DNA from: Thiomargarita sp.
GTDB lineage: Bacteria; Pseudomonadota; Gammaproteobacteria; Beggiatoales; Beggiatoaceae
Direction of reading: 5' to 3'
Length of the DNA: 64,000 nucleotides
NCBI GenBank assembly: GCA_020718845.1
Contig: DYRG01000001.1
Span: forward strand, 186,001-250,000
Below, one piece after another: positions 46,734-56,042 of this stretch (position 1 is the stretch's first letter; each line of letters starts with the position of its first letter). The translations under genes and the position numbers were made by a program. The notes under the pieces are model-generated. The model was not told where the DNA came from, did not search any database, and was given only the letters and a program-made list of their open reading frames with translations.

Positions 46734-47702
46734 TTAAAAATAAGGGAGATAAAAAATAAAAGTACTTCCTTTGTTTAATTCACTATTCACAGAAATATGA
46801 CCACCGAGCATTTTTGCAAAGGCTTTACTAATCGCTAAACCTAAGCCAGTTCCTCCAAATTTACGGGTAGTTGAACTATCAGCTTGCATAAAAGGTTGAA
46901 ATAGAGAATCAATTTGTTGTTTTGTCATTCCAATGCCTTGATCAATGATATTAAATACAATCCAGTTCTTATCATCTTTGATTTCATGTTTTGCAACGAA
47001 AGTAATGAGACCGTTCTCAGTAAATTTTGCCGCATTTCCTAACAAATTAAAAAGAATTTGCCTCACTTTAGTTAAATCAGAATGAACATTACCCAGTTGC
47101 TCTGTAATTTCTAAGATTAATTGGTTATTTTTTTGACGAACAAGGGGTTGAATGGTTGAAATAATCTCGTGGATAAGGCAATTAATATCAAAAGTTTCCA
47201 AATAAACTGTCATTCTACCCGCTTCAACTTTTGAAATATCCAAAATATCATCAATTAATCCCAACAAATGATGCGCAGCAGAGAGAATTTTATCCAAATC
47301 ATTTACCAAATCTAAATAATTATCTTCAGTCAGTTCCTCAACAAGCAACTCACTATATCCTATGATTGCATTTAAAGGGGTGCGTAATTCGTGGCTCATA
47401 TTAGCTAGAAAGGCACTTTTTGCTCGGTTCGCCATTTCTGCTGCAATGCGTGCTTGCTCGGCAACTTCTTTAGATTCGAATAACTCAGCGTTCTTTTCAG
47501 CTAATTCATGGGTGCGTTCTTGAACTTTGCTCTCAAGATTCTCTTGGATTTCTAATAATTGGGCTTCTATTAAATCTGCGTGTTCAGTAACCGCTTCCAA
47601 GGAAATTTGTAATTGAAGATTTTCTTTCTCCAATATTTGGATTCGGTGGCGTAATTGCACACTTTCATTATTTTGTTCCATTGGCAAAATATTTAAGCAC
47701 AT
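46734..47702 (-). CDS. Cytoplasmic histidine kinase with coiled-coil N-terminus
   Basis: 322 residues, no transmembrane helix and no recognised sensor domain. Residues 10-95 form a long coiled coil ([40 protein letters not shown]). HisKA has [20 protein letters not shown]; the ATPase has [30 protein letters not shown] and [17 protein letters not shown]. There is no receiver domain, so the partner must be encoded elsewhere. It is 8 bp after the STAS gene and ends the PP2C operon, suggesting its input comes from that switch. Confidence 0.88.
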   Translation of the reverse strand: MCLNILPMEQNNESVQLRHRIQILEKENLQLQISLEAVTEHADLIEAQLLEIQENLESKVQERTHELAEKNAELFESKEVAEQARIAAEMANRAKSAFLANMSHELRTPLNAIIGYSELLVEELTEDNYLDLVNDLDKILSAAHHLLGLIDDILDISKVEAGRMTVYLETFDINCLIHEIISTIQPLVRQKNNQLILEITEQLGNVHSDLTKVRQILFNLLGNAAKFTENGLITFVAKHEIKDDKNWIVFNIIDQGIGMTKQQIDSLFQPFMQADSSTTRKFGGTGLGLAISKAFAKMLGGHISVNSELNKGSTFIFYLPYF

Positions 47703-47710
47703 TAAAATAC

Positions 47711-48073
47711 TTAGTATTCAAATAGTTGGATTTGTAAGGAAGGCAATAAACGCTGCAAATTAATACATAATTTTTCTTGCCATGCAATAGACTTTTTTGC
47801 TTGCATTGTAATAGTTAGCGTTAATTTTTTTATATCGCTCACATACATAACAAATTTGGTAAGCATATTAATGCCAGAACTATTCATAAATTTTAAAGAA
47901 CGCACATCTATTGTCAAACCATTTGGTTCATGGGTTTCAGCGGCAGATTTTAATAGTTGTAAAATGGGTTCATAAGCGGGTGCACCATTGAGCAACAACG
48001 ACCCCTCACAAATCACTATTGCGGTTTCTGGATCATAACAAATGCGGTATTTGTTATCTTTTAATTCTATCAT
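47711..48073 (-). CDS. STAS-like antagonist, slr1659-type regulator
   Basis: 120 residues. [20 protein letters not shown] and [20 protein letters not shown] (with the Ser-Ser phosphorylatable site of STAS antagonists), then [18 protein letters not shown], resemble the cyanobacterial Slr1659 family. In partner switching such proteins are phosphorylated by a GHKL kinase and dephosphorylated by a PP2C enzyme; both are encoded immediately upstream. Spacing to the GHKL gene is 10 bp. The downstream effector is unknown; the next gene's kinase is a candidate. Confidence 0.78.
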   Translation of the reverse strand: MIELKDNKYRICYDPETAIVICEGSLLLNGAPAYEPILQLLKSAAETHEPNGLTIDVRSLKFMNSSGINMLTKFVMYVSDIKKLTLTITMQAKKSIAWQEKLCINLQRLLPSLQIQLFEY

Positions 48074-48083
48074 GGCAGTTCCT

Positions 48084-48686
48084 CTAATTATTGTTTTCTA
48101 GTGTGACCATTGTTGTAACAGTAACAAGTGGCACGCCGTCGATGCTTTCAAACTTCCAACCTAGTTTCGCATTATAATCGCAAATCATGCTTAACAAACC
48201 TATTCCAGAACGATGAGCATTTTCTTCCCGCGCACTTTCTCGCATTGCTTCCATATAAAGCGCTTGTGGATCATTTTCTAATACTTTTTTAATGAAAATT
48301 TCAAATGATTCCGCTTGTTGCGCAGTAATGCTGTGCTTAATATAAAACACCAGTTTGTCATTATACAACGATAAGAAAATTCGTGCAGCAGTGGGATAAA
48401 TAATGGGTGCTTGAAATTTCATAGCATTTTCAAGGAGTTCATTTGCAACATATTTCACACTGTTTTGAAGATTTTCTAATAAAATATCATTTAATATATC
48501 ACCATTTTCTTCTTGCCGACTTACATAGAAAATTTTGAAATATTCTGAAATAAAGTCCGCAGACAACCCATTGTTTTCCCAGCGTTTTTTTAATGGCAAT
48601 CGACTCGGTGAAAATCGAATTGACAAATACTCTTCGCATTCAGGTTGTTTTTCATCGTTGAAATCACCGAAGATTTCTGTGCTCAC
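48084..48686 (-). CDS. GHKL ATPase-like regulator, slr1658-type
   Basis: 200 residues from GTG at 48686, chosen because AGGAG lies 6 nt upstream; the TTG six bases earlier abuts that site. SIRFSPSRLPLKKRWENNGLSADFISEYF opens the protein. YVANELLENAMKF is an N-box and HRSGIGLLSMICDYNAKLGW a G-box-like element, so the fold is a HATPase as in anti-sigma kinases. It matches the Slr1658-type family found in cyanobacteria and in some gammaproteobacteria. Predicted to phosphorylate or sequester the STAS protein encoded 10 bp downstream. Confidence 0.78.
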   Translation of the reverse strand: MSTEIFGDFNDEKQPECEEYLSIRFSPSRLPLKKRWENNGLSADFISEYFKIFYVSRQEENGDILNDILLENLQNSVKYVANELLENAMKFQAPIIYPTAARIFLSLYNDKLVFYIKHSITAQQAESFEIFIKKVLENDPQALYMEAMRESAREENAHRSGIGLLSMICDYNAKLGWKFESIDGVPLVTVTTMVTLENNN

Positions 48687-48799
48687 GTTCAACTCCTCAT
48701 TATGTTTTTTAAATCATTTTCATATTTATGGGCAGTGTTTTCTCACGATTCCCATAAATAGTTCAAATAATGTTTCTCAACTTTAAACCAACTATTTAA

Positions 48800-50518
48800 T
48801 TACATACTGGTTCTTTTCACAACAAGCAATGTAATATCATCTAAAACAATTTGATCACCAATATATTGACGAACATCTTGAATAATGGCTTTTTGAACCT
48901 CTTGTGCATTTGAAGTTGTCCAATGTTTTGCAACCACTTCACATAAACGTTCAACGCCATACATTTCTTCAAGATTGTTTTGAGCTTCAGTTAAACCATC
49001 CGTGTAAAGAACAATCCCATCACCGATTTCAAGTTCAATTTCACATTGTCCTAAAAATTGGCTAATGTTTGCTTTTAATCCTACCATGAATCCTAAATTA
49101 ATCGTATTCACTCTTTCTATGCTGCCGTTCTTTCTCACAACTAACACTTCTTCATGCTGACCTGTTAATTGTAATTTACCATTTTCGTAATCCAATAATG
49201 TTAAGGTTAAATTCTTATCAGAATTCATCCGTTGCATATTTTCAAATACCGCCCGATTTAAAACATCTAAAAAGATTTCAGGATCAGTGACACCGTTTTC
49301 TAATAAAGTTCTCACCGCCATTTGAACCATAAGCATAACTACGCCACTTTCTAATCCGTGACCTGTTACATCTCCTATGCCGATTTTAGTGCGTCCATCA
49401 TAATGTAAAACGTCATAATAATCGCCGCCGATTTCATTTGCAGGTTCCATAAAACCAGCAATATCTAATCCTTTAATAGCTTGCAGTTCTTTTTCTTTAG
49501 GTAAAACCATTTGTTGTAATTTGCGGGTAATATCGAGTTCAGCACCCATTCGGAGGTTTTCAATTTGTAATCCTTCATTAAGGCGACTAATCTCTTTATT
49601 TGCGGCGGCTAATTCAGCGGTGCGCAAAATAACTCGTTGTTCTAATTGGTTATTTAAGGATTGCAAGGTTTGTTGTTGTTCGTTAATTTTGAAAGTCATA
49701 TTATTAAAACCATGACTAATTTTTGCAAACTCACCTTCAAATCCATCTAATCGATGCGTGTAATCTCCTTCAGAAATCGCTTGCATACCCTGTTCAAGTT
49801 GAGCCATTGGATTTGTTACATTACGTTTTACAATAACTAAAACGGCAAAGAAAATACTCATAAATCCTAAGAAATGAATCGTTGCACCTTTCTTAAAAGT
49901 TTCCCAAGCGCGTGCATTCACGGTCGAGGCAGGAATTTTAATACTTAACAAACCGCGTAAATCTCCAACTTTGTAATTCCATGCGGTATCATAAGTTTCT
50001 CGAATATGTTTAGGTGCTTCTTCACGATTGCCGTGACAACTTAAACAATATTGCTCTGTCCAAATTGGGCGAGCATACAAATAATATTCTTCCCCATTTT
50101 TCTTTAGATTATTAAAAGGTTTGAACAAGACTTGTTCTTTAGGATTTTGACGGAAATATTCCATTGCAGCTAATTCAGTTTCATCGGCAGTGTGTTCAGG
50201 GTTGCGAGGAATATCAGAAACGTTTTCAAAGCTAAAACCAGAATTATCCCAATTAGGGTATTCTTGAGAAATCTTTCCAACTGCAAATGCGGGCAAAAAA
50301 TTTAAATTAATTTCATCCATCTCAATATTATTTTTTAAAATAACTTGTTGGTGATAACGGCGATATGCCATTAATAATGAGCGAACTTTTTCTGCTTGAT
50401 CTTGTAAGTCGTGGATTGCATTGTTTTTGGCATCTTTGTAACTGCTATATTCGACCGCGGTAAAAACCACTAATAACACCATTCCAATCGCCCCTAACAA
50501 TTTAGTTTGTAGACGCAT
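48800..50518 (-). CDS. Membrane PP2C (SpoIIE-type) phosphatase with CxxCH periplasmic sensor
   Basis: 572 residues from the ATG at 50518 (AGGGAG upstream). Transmembrane helix 1 (LLGAIGMVLLVVFTAVEYSS), then a periplasmic DUF3365/Tll0287-type domain (about 30-215) carrying CLSCH, a c-type heme attachment motif; helix 2 (IHFLGFMSIFFAVLVIV); HAMP; coiled coil; and a PP2C/SpoIIE domain. Metal ligands are in EIGGDYYDVLHYDG, IGDVTGHGLESGVV, GIVLYTDGLTEAQN and LDDITLLVV. It heads the operon PP2C-GHKL-STAS-kinase. Expected role: dephosphorylate the STAS protein when the heme or its ligand state changes. Confidence 0.88.
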   Translation of the reverse strand: MRLQTKLLGAIGMVLLVVFTAVEYSSYKDAKNNAIHDLQDQAEKVRSLLMAYRRYHQQVILKNNIEMDEINLNFLPAFAVGKISQEYPNWDNSGFSFENVSDIPRNPEHTADETELAAMEYFRQNPKEQVLFKPFNNLKKNGEEYYLYARPIWTEQYCLSCHGNREEAPKHIRETYDTAWNYKVGDLRGLLSIKIPASTVNARAWETFKKGATIHFLGFMSIFFAVLVIVKRNVTNPMAQLEQGMQAISEGDYTHRLDGFEGEFAKISHGFNNMTFKINEQQQTLQSLNNQLEQRVILRTAELAAANKEISRLNEGLQIENLRMGAELDITRKLQQMVLPKEKELQAIKGLDIAGFMEPANEIGGDYYDVLHYDGRTKIGIGDVTGHGLESGVVMLMVQMAVRTLLENGVTDPEIFLDVLNRAVFENMQRMNSDKNLTLTLLDYENGKLQLTGQHEEVLVVRKNGSIERVNTINLGFMVGLKANISQFLGQCEIELEIGDGIVLYTDGLTEAQNNLEEMYGVERLCEVVAKHWTTSNAQEVQKAIIQDVRQYIGDQIVLDDITLLVVKRTSM

Positions 50519-50692
50519 GACAGTTCTCCCTTGATTCTTAAATTGAAATACCCATCGTTGTTTCAATAACATATCGGGTACGTTTGGGTAATTATAAACC
50601 TAAAATAGAAGCAGTCACTTAAATAATTTTTGATTTCACGCATTAAGATATTTAATATGGTAACTTTGAAATCAAAAAACGAGGTAAATGCT

Positions 50693-51601
50693 ATGCAAAC
50701 AACAGAAGAACTTCTCATTGAACGCGCCGTCGCTGCTTATTTAGGATTAGCCGTCGGTGATGCTCTCGGTGCAACCGTTGAATTTATGACCCCGCGTGAA
50801 ATCATTTACCAATACGGACAACATAAAGAAATCATTGGGGGCGGTTGGTTGAAACTTCCCGTCGGTAGTATTACTGATGATACCCAAATGAGCCTTGCTT
50901 TAGGTCAAAGTATTATTAATACAAAATCTATTTCTGCACAAAGCATTGCAGAGGCATTTAATGAGTGGATGAAAACCAATCCGCCAGACATTGGTTTAAC
51001 GGTTCGACGTGGTTTATTACGTTATCGCAAAACACAACAACCCATTGATTTAATTGAAGATTTTCAATGTGCGGGTAATGGTGCTTGTATGCGGTTGTTA
51101 CCGATAGCATTAGCGACTTTTGAACAATCTTCAGAAATTATTAAAAACGCTAATTTAAAACACGCTCACATTACCCATCCCAATGCACTTTCTGATGCCG
51201 CTTGTTATATGGTAATTCAATTGATTCATTTGGGTTTAAAAGGTGAGAAAAACTTGGAAGATTTGCAAAGGGTTGTTAATGAATGGCTAGAAACCAATCC
51301 TCAATTTGAATATCGGAAGAAAGTTTGTCAAAATCCTTCCGCTTTTATTGTTGAAACTTTACAAGCCGTCTTTCAAAGTTTCTTTAATACAACTTCATTT
51401 GAAGAATGCTTAATTGATGTTGTAAATCGTGGCGGCGATGCCGATACGACGGGCGCAATTGCGGGAATGATTGCGGGGGCTTTTTATGGAAAAAATGCCA
51501 TTCCAATCAATTGGTTAGAAAAATTAAATCCAAATATTTCTCAACAATGTGAGGAACAAGCCATTAAAATCATGCAATTAAGACAACAGATTGTTTTTTA
51601 A
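50693..51601 (+). CDS. draG: ADP-ribosyl-[dinitrogen reductase] hydrolase DraG
   Basis: 302 residues from the ATG at 50693 (GAGG 8 nt upstream). DraG removes ADP-ribose from an Arg of nitrogenase Fe protein. Strong resemblance to Rhodospirillum DraG: AYLGLAVGDALGATVEFMT, IIGGGWLKLPVGSITDDTQM (metal-binding TDDT), GNGACMRLLPIALATF, ITHPNALSDAACYM and VNRGGDADTTGAIAGMIAGA (second metal site). The partner transferase DraT and nif genes are not in this window. The 3' end overlaps the convergent EAL gene by 24 bp. Confidence 0.88.
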   Translation: MQTTEELLIERAVAAYLGLAVGDALGATVEFMTPREIIYQYGQHKEIIGGGWLKLPVGSITDDTQMSLALGQSIINTKSISAQSIAEAFNEWMKTNPPDIGLTVRRGLLRYRKTQQPIDLIEDFQCAGNGACMRLLPIALATFEQSSEIIKNANLKHAHITHPNALSDAACYMVIQLIHLGLKGEKNLEDLQRVVNEWLETNPQFEYRKKVCQNPSAFIVETLQAVFQSFFNTTSFEECLIDVVNRGGDADTTGAIAGMIAGAFYGKNAIPINWLEKLNPNISQQCEEQAIKIMQLRQQIVF

Positions 51602-53296
51602 GAGATTTTCAATCACACTTGCGGGTCTGGGTTGGTAAAATAAAAAGCCTTGCCCAATATTGCAACCGATTTTAATTAAGAAATCTTTTTGCTCGCAAGT
51701 TTCTACCCCTTCTGCAACGGTTTCTAAATGTAAATTATGCGCTAAAGTAACAATGCCTTGCACTAATTCTGCATTATAGGGTTCGATAAACAAATCTCGA
51801 ATAAACGATTGATCGATTTTTAAAGTATCTAAACGAAATCGCCGTAAATATCCCAACGATGAATAACCTGTTCCAAAATCATCAATTGCTAAACGAATTC
51901 CTAATTTGCGTAAATCTCCTAATATTTCAAGGATATACTTATCATCTTGTAAAAATAAACTTTCGGTAATTTCTAACTCTAAAAACGTTGGATCAAATCC
52001 TGTTTCTTCTAAAATACTTTTAACAATTTTCAACCAATTTGTTTGCTTAAATTGTAAGCTAGAAACATTCACAGAAATCCGCAAGTTGAAACCTTGTTGT
52101 TGCCATAAAATTCCTTGTTGACAAGCATGGCGTAACACCCATTCTCCTAAAGGAATAATTAAGCCCGATTGCTCAGCAACTTGAATAAATTCATTTGGAC
52201 ATAACAAACCCCGATCGGGATGCTGCCAACGCACTAAAACTTCTACACCACTGATCGTACAATGATCTTGGTTTAATTCTAATAAAGGTTGGAAATATAA
52301 GACTAATTCATCATTTTCAATCGCACGCCGTAATTGAGATTGCAATACCAAATGCTTTAAAGCCGTATCATTCATTTGGACGGTAAAGAATTGATAACCA
52401 TGACGTTTTTGAAGTTTTGCACGCGATTTTGCAGTGTCGGCGTGTTTGAAAAGTTCTTCGGCAGTTTTACCATCATTTGAATACAATGAAATCCCGACAT
52501 TTGCGTGCAAAATGATTTCATGTTGTGAGCAAAATAACGGCATTGAAATGACATCTAACCATTGTTGCGCACGGTCGGCGAGGTTTTGTTCTGTTAAAAC
52601 ATTGCTCATTTGAGTTAAAACAGCAAATTCATTTCCAACCACTCGCGCCAAAGTTTCTCCCGCATCACAACAATGTCCCAATCGTTGAGAAATTTGTTTT
52701 AAAACCGTGTCGCCTTCTATTCTTCCGAGGGTTTCGTTGATTTGTTTTAAACCGCGTAACTCTATGTAAAATAAAGCAAAAACTTGATTATTATGTTGAG
52801 AATGATTGATTTGTTGGGTAATCCGTTCGATGAGCAAATTTCGATTAGGAAGATTGGTTAATGCGTCGTAATTCGCCAAACGGTTAAGTTTCTCGGCGGA
52901 ATCTAATAAACGACGATAGCGATTTAAGCGCGTAATCGTGCGCACCCGCGCTCGCAGTTCAACTTGATCGTAGGGTTTGGAGATCACGTCATCTGCGCCC
53001 GCCTCGATGCCTTGCAAGCGGGTTTCTCGATTGGAAAAGCCCGTGATCATCACAATTGGCAAATCCGCCAAGGTGGGGTTCGCTCGCAATCGACGACAAA
53101 CCTCAAAACCTTGCATCGTTGGCATGATGACATCCAACAAGATCAAGTCGGGCAAGAGTTTCTCGGCTTTTTCCAATGCTTCGGGACCGTCGGTTGCAAA
53201 TATCAATTCGTAACCGTCGGGTTCGAGCAGCATTTCCAACGCCATTCGAGCGACAATATCATCGTCGGCGATTAAAATAGTTGATTTATCGGGCAT
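51578..53296 (-). CDS. Response regulator with degenerate GGDEF and EAL phosphodiesterase
   Basis: 572 residues from the ATG at 53296; an upstream TTG adds three residues. Receiver (1-120): IADDDIVARMAL, acceptor Asp in LILLDVIMPTMQGFE, ISKPYDQVEL. The diguanylate cyclase domain has VGNEF where GGDEF is needed, so synthesis of c-di-GMP is unlikely. The EAL domain keeps GVEVLVRWQHP (E-x-L), LELEITESLF, IDDFGTGYSSLGYLRRF, DTLKIDQSFI and AEGVET, so it should hydrolyse c-di-GMP. No kinase gene is adjacent on this strand. Confidence 0.9.
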   Translation of the reverse strand: MPDKSTILIADDDIVARMALEMLLEPDGYELIFATDGPEALEKAEKLLPDLILLDVIMPTMQGFEVCRRLRANPTLADLPIVMITGFSNRETRLQGIEAGADDVISKPYDQVELRARVRTITRLNRYRRLLDSAEKLNRLANYDALTNLPNRNLLIERITQQINHSQHNNQVFALFYIELRGLKQINETLGRIEGDTVLKQISQRLGHCCDAGETLARVVGNEFAVLTQMSNVLTEQNLADRAQQWLDVISMPLFCSQHEIILHANVGISLYSNDGKTAEELFKHADTAKSRAKLQKRHGYQFFTVQMNDTALKHLVLQSQLRRAIENDELVLYFQPLLELNQDHCTISGVEVLVRWQHPDRGLLCPNEFIQVAEQSGLIIPLGEWVLRHACQQGILWQQQGFNLRISVNVSSLQFKQTNWLKIVKSILEETGFDPTFLELEITESLFLQDDKYILEILGDLRKLGIRLAIDDFGTGYSSLGYLRRFRLDTLKIDQSFIRDLFIEPYNAELVQGIVTLAHNLHLETVAEGVETCEQKDFLIKIGCNIGQGFLFYQPRPASVIENLLKNNLLS

Positions 53297-53425
53297 AATT
53301 CTCAAACGGGGCGAATCACAAATGAATTCACTCCCTATAACTCACAGAAATGTCGAAAAATAATCGCATATTTTGGCAAAATATGCTTGAATGAAACTGG
53401 AAAACTTATTCTAAAAGGCGCGCTT

Positions 53426-54070
53426 ATGATCTATAAATCTTTGTGTACGCTCACAATGACCGCTGTGCTGTCAAGTTGTGCGTATCAACCTGTTCCGATT
53501 GAAGCCAATCGCCCCCCGACTTATCAACTGGATATGCAAGCTATTCAGCATTGGGACAGATTGGCTGATGTTATCGCTACCAATATCGAAACCTATGTTC
53601 CCAAAGCGGAATCGTTGCCCGCGCAGACTTCCAACGTCGTACAATTGGATTTAAACGCGCCCACTTTAGGCTCGACCGCTGCTTCAACCGACGATTTGAC
53701 CCGCGTCGTGATTTATATCAATCCTCCTCGTGGCGGCAAAGAAACTCATTTTGCTAATAATTTCAAAGAGTTAGTGCGTGCAAGGCTCGTCCAAAAAGGC
53801 ATTCCCGTCACAATTCGTTCTGATGCCGCAACAACCTATTGTTCGCAGGCTAGATTCTGTAAGCCTATGATTTTAGACTATAATATCGACGTTGTCCACC
53901 ACAAAAATCGTTCCCGTTGGATCGAAGAGCCTAAAAGCGAAGTGGTCGTTCACACCGCCTTATTGGACGGCGATTTGGTGATTTTCAGCCGTTCCGATAC
54001 GTTTTACATTAACACAGGCGACGACGATCATTATTCCCGCAATACCAAAAGTTTAAAGGTAGTTGATTAA
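53426..54070 (+). CDS. Uncharacterised lipoprotein upstream of FlgO-family gene
   Basis: 214 residues from the ATG at 53426 (AAAGGCG upstream). The lipobox TMTAVLSSC predicts outer-membrane lipidation. The mature part has a mixed alpha/beta pattern (VVIYINPPRGGKETHFANNF; LVQKGIPVTIRSDAA; VVVHTALLDGDLVIFSRSD). I do not recognise a family. Its stop overlaps the next start as TAATG, so the two lipoproteins are made together, probably as one assembly. Confidence 0.75.
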   Translation: MIYKSLCTLTMTAVLSSCAYQPVPIEANRPPTYQLDMQAIQHWDRLADVIATNIETYVPKAESLPAQTSNVVQLDLNAPTLGSTAASTDDLTRVVIYINPPRGGKETHFANNFKELVRARLVQKGIPVTIRSDAATTYCSQARFCKPMILDYNIDVVHHKNRSRWIEEPKSEVVVHTALLDGDLVIFSRSDTFYINTGDDDHYSRNTKSLKVVD

Positions 54071-54678
54071 TGAAACGTATTTTTATCTCTTTGATTTTAT
54101 TGAATTTGATCGGTTGCGCGCCCTTAAACGATCCCTCTTTTGTCGAACCCGCTAAACAAAGCGCCCGTGATAGCTTTCAACGCGATTCGTATTTGATTCG
54201 GGCAAATTACGATGCGCTGGACAGAACTTTAGAAGCCATCGAACACAGTCGTTTGAATTTTCGTTTGAACAAAAATCGCCCGATGATTGTCACAACTTTT
54301 GCTGACATCGACGACGTGCGTTTTTCGTCGACGTTTGGACGGATGATCGGTGAACAAATTGGCTCGCGGCTTTCTCAAAGTGGCTATCGCGTCATCGAAC
54401 CCAAAATGCGCGGAAATATTTTTATTCCGCATCCCGATCGAGGCGCGTCGGGCGGTGAATTTATGTTGTCGCGTGAATTGGTGAATTTGAGTTTCGAGCA
54501 CGATGCCCAAGCCGTGATCGTCGGAACGTATGCCGCTGCCAAAGATTTGGTGTATGTCACGATGAAAGTCATGGATGTTAAAGACAATTCCATTGTTTAT
54601 TCAACTGATTACGCGATCCCTCTCGACGATAACACCAAAAAACTTTTACGCGATGAAAAACGCCGTAAAGGTGGTTAA
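54070..54678 (+). CDS. FlgO-family outer-membrane lipoprotein
   Basis: 202 residues. Lipobox LLNLIGC near residue 15. The core IVTTFADIDDVRFSSTFGRM, IGEQIGSRLSQSGYRVIEPK and HDAQAVIVGTYAAAKDLVYV matches the FlgO domain, first described in Vibrio as needed for flagellar outer-membrane stability. No flagellar genes are nearby, and similar proteins occur in non-flagellated bacteria, so a flagellar role should not be assumed. Confidence 0.82.
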   Translation: MKRIFISLILLNLIGCAPLNDPSFVEPAKQSARDSFQRDSYLIRANYDALDRTLEAIEHSRLNFRLNKNRPMIVTTFADIDDVRFSSTFGRMIGEQIGSRLSQSGYRVIEPKMRGNIFIPHPDRGASGGEFMLSRELVNLSFEHDAQAVIVGTYAAAKDLVYVTMKVMDVKDNSIVYSTDYAIPLDDNTKKLLRDEKRRKGG

Positions 54679-54757
54679 AATGCTATCTTTTTGGAAAGGC
54701 TGGGCGCGCTAGTCTTTCTTTTGATTAAAATAAAATGGGAGCTTAAAAAGCATTTTT

Positions 54758-55300
54758 ATGTTAAAAAAAGTTGTTTTAAAAGTGGGCTTTGTATTTGTTA
54801 TTCAAATAATGAATGCAATTAATGTGTTAGCTGCTGAAACACCCAAAGAATATGAAATTAAAGCAGTTTTTTTATTTAATTTTACGAATTTTATTCGATG
54901 GCCCGAAACAGTTTTAGCAGCAAATGAAGAAATCAAACTTTGTATTTTAGGAAACGACCCTTTCGGTAATTCATTGGATAATGCTGTAACAAATGGCAAA
55001 GGGAGTAAATATCAAGTTTCTGTTCAACGTTTGACCTTTCCTAAAGATGATGTTGGTGAATGCCATATTTTATTCGTGAGCCGTTCTGAACAAGATAATT
55101 ATCCAAAAATCTTATCTCTGATTGCTCAAAAACCTATCCTAACTATCGGTGAAACCGACGATTTTTTAGCTCAAGGCGGTATGATTGAGTTTTTTATCGA
55201 GAACAACCGCGTGCGTTTGGCAATTGCATTAGCCCGCCTTCGTGCCGCACAATTAAATGCTAATGCTAATTTGCTCAAAGTTGCAAAGGTGCATGGTTAA
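54758..55300 (+). CDS. YfiR/DUF4154 family periplasmic protein
   Basis: 180 residues with a signal peptide (FVFVIQIMNAINVLA). YEIKAVFLFNFTNFIRWPE, LCILGNDPFGNSLD, CHILFVSRSEQDNYP and GGMIEFFIENNRVRLAIAL are the conserved DUF4154 strands. YfiR itself represses a periplasm-sensing diguanylate cyclase (YfiN) in Pseudomonas. No membrane cyclase is adjacent here; a c-di-GMP phosphodiesterase lies 2 kb away on the other strand. Confidence 0.85.
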   Translation: MLKKVVLKVGFVFVIQIMNAINVLAAETPKEYEIKAVFLFNFTNFIRWPETVLAANEEIKLCILGNDPFGNSLDNAVTNGKGSKYQVSVQRLTFPKDDVGECHILFVSRSEQDNYPKILSLIAQKPILTIGETDDFLAQGGMIEFFIENNRVRLAIALARLRAAQLNANANLLKVAKVHG

Positions 55301-55433
55301 TCGATATTGCAACATAAAAGTTTAATTATCACGTCGAATATATTTAAAAAACTAGTTTATAATGTGAATTTTTTAAAATGGCATGGCACATTAATTAAGT
55401 CATGCAAAACAAAGACTTAGAAAGGTAATGATT

Positions 55434-56039
55434 ATGCGCAATGATACGCTCTCTCCTCCAACCGAACCCAATTCTGGCACACCTCGCACAACGGTCGATG
55501 ATTGGGCGGATGTTCATCAACAACAAGTTAAAGTACCGCGTCGTCGCATGGTTGTATTGCGTAAAACGGCTTATCCTTGGCTAAGTTTGTCGGTGCTGGT
55601 GTTGATCGTCGACCAACTCACCAAAGCATGGATCACTGATAACATGGATTTGGGTGAAATCAATCGGTTATTTCCTTTTCTAAACATCACGTTAGCGTAT
55701 AACCCCGGCGCGGCGTTTAGTTTTTTAGCGGATGCGGGCGGTTGGCAACGTTGGTTTTTTGCGGGCGTTGCTGCAATCATTAGCCTTGTTTTATTTGTGT
55801 GGATTACCCGCACTCCACGCAGCGGTCATCATTTACAAGCCGCCGCGCTCGCTTCCATTTTAGGAGGCGCGTTGGGTAATTTGTGGGATCGTTTAGAATA
55901 CGGTTATGTTATTGATTTTATTGATTTTTATATCAAAAATTGGCATTGGCCCGCCTTTAACGTCGCAGACACCGCCATTACAATTGGCGCAGTTATCTTA
56001 CTATTACAAATCATCTTTGAAAAAGAACCTGAAAATTAA
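55434..56039 (+). CDS. lspA: Lipoprotein signal peptidase LspA
   Basis: 201 residues from the ATG at 55434, with AAGG 8 nt upstream. LspA removes signal peptides from diacylglyceryl-prolipoproteins. Four membrane helices are present: LSLSVLVLIVDQLTKAWI, a second ending at FAGVAAIISLVLFVWI, and two more. Catalytic aspartates are in YVIDFIDFY and FNVADTAI; YNPGAAFSF is also conserved. An extra cytoplasmic N-terminal segment of about 40 residues, rich in Pro, Thr and Arg, precedes helix 1. ileS is not upstream as it often is. A TATAAT at 55358-55363 may be its -10 box. waaA follows. Confidence 0.93.
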   Translation: MRNDTLSPPTEPNSGTPRTTVDDWADVHQQQVKVPRRRMVVLRKTAYPWLSLSVLVLIVDQLTKAWITDNMDLGEINRLFPFLNITLAYNPGAAFSFLADAGGWQRWFFAGVAAIISLVLFVWITRTPRSGHHLQAAALASILGGALGNLWDRLEYGYVIDFIDFYIKNWHWPAFNVADTAITIGAVILLLQIIFEKEPEN

Positions 56040-56042
56040 TTG

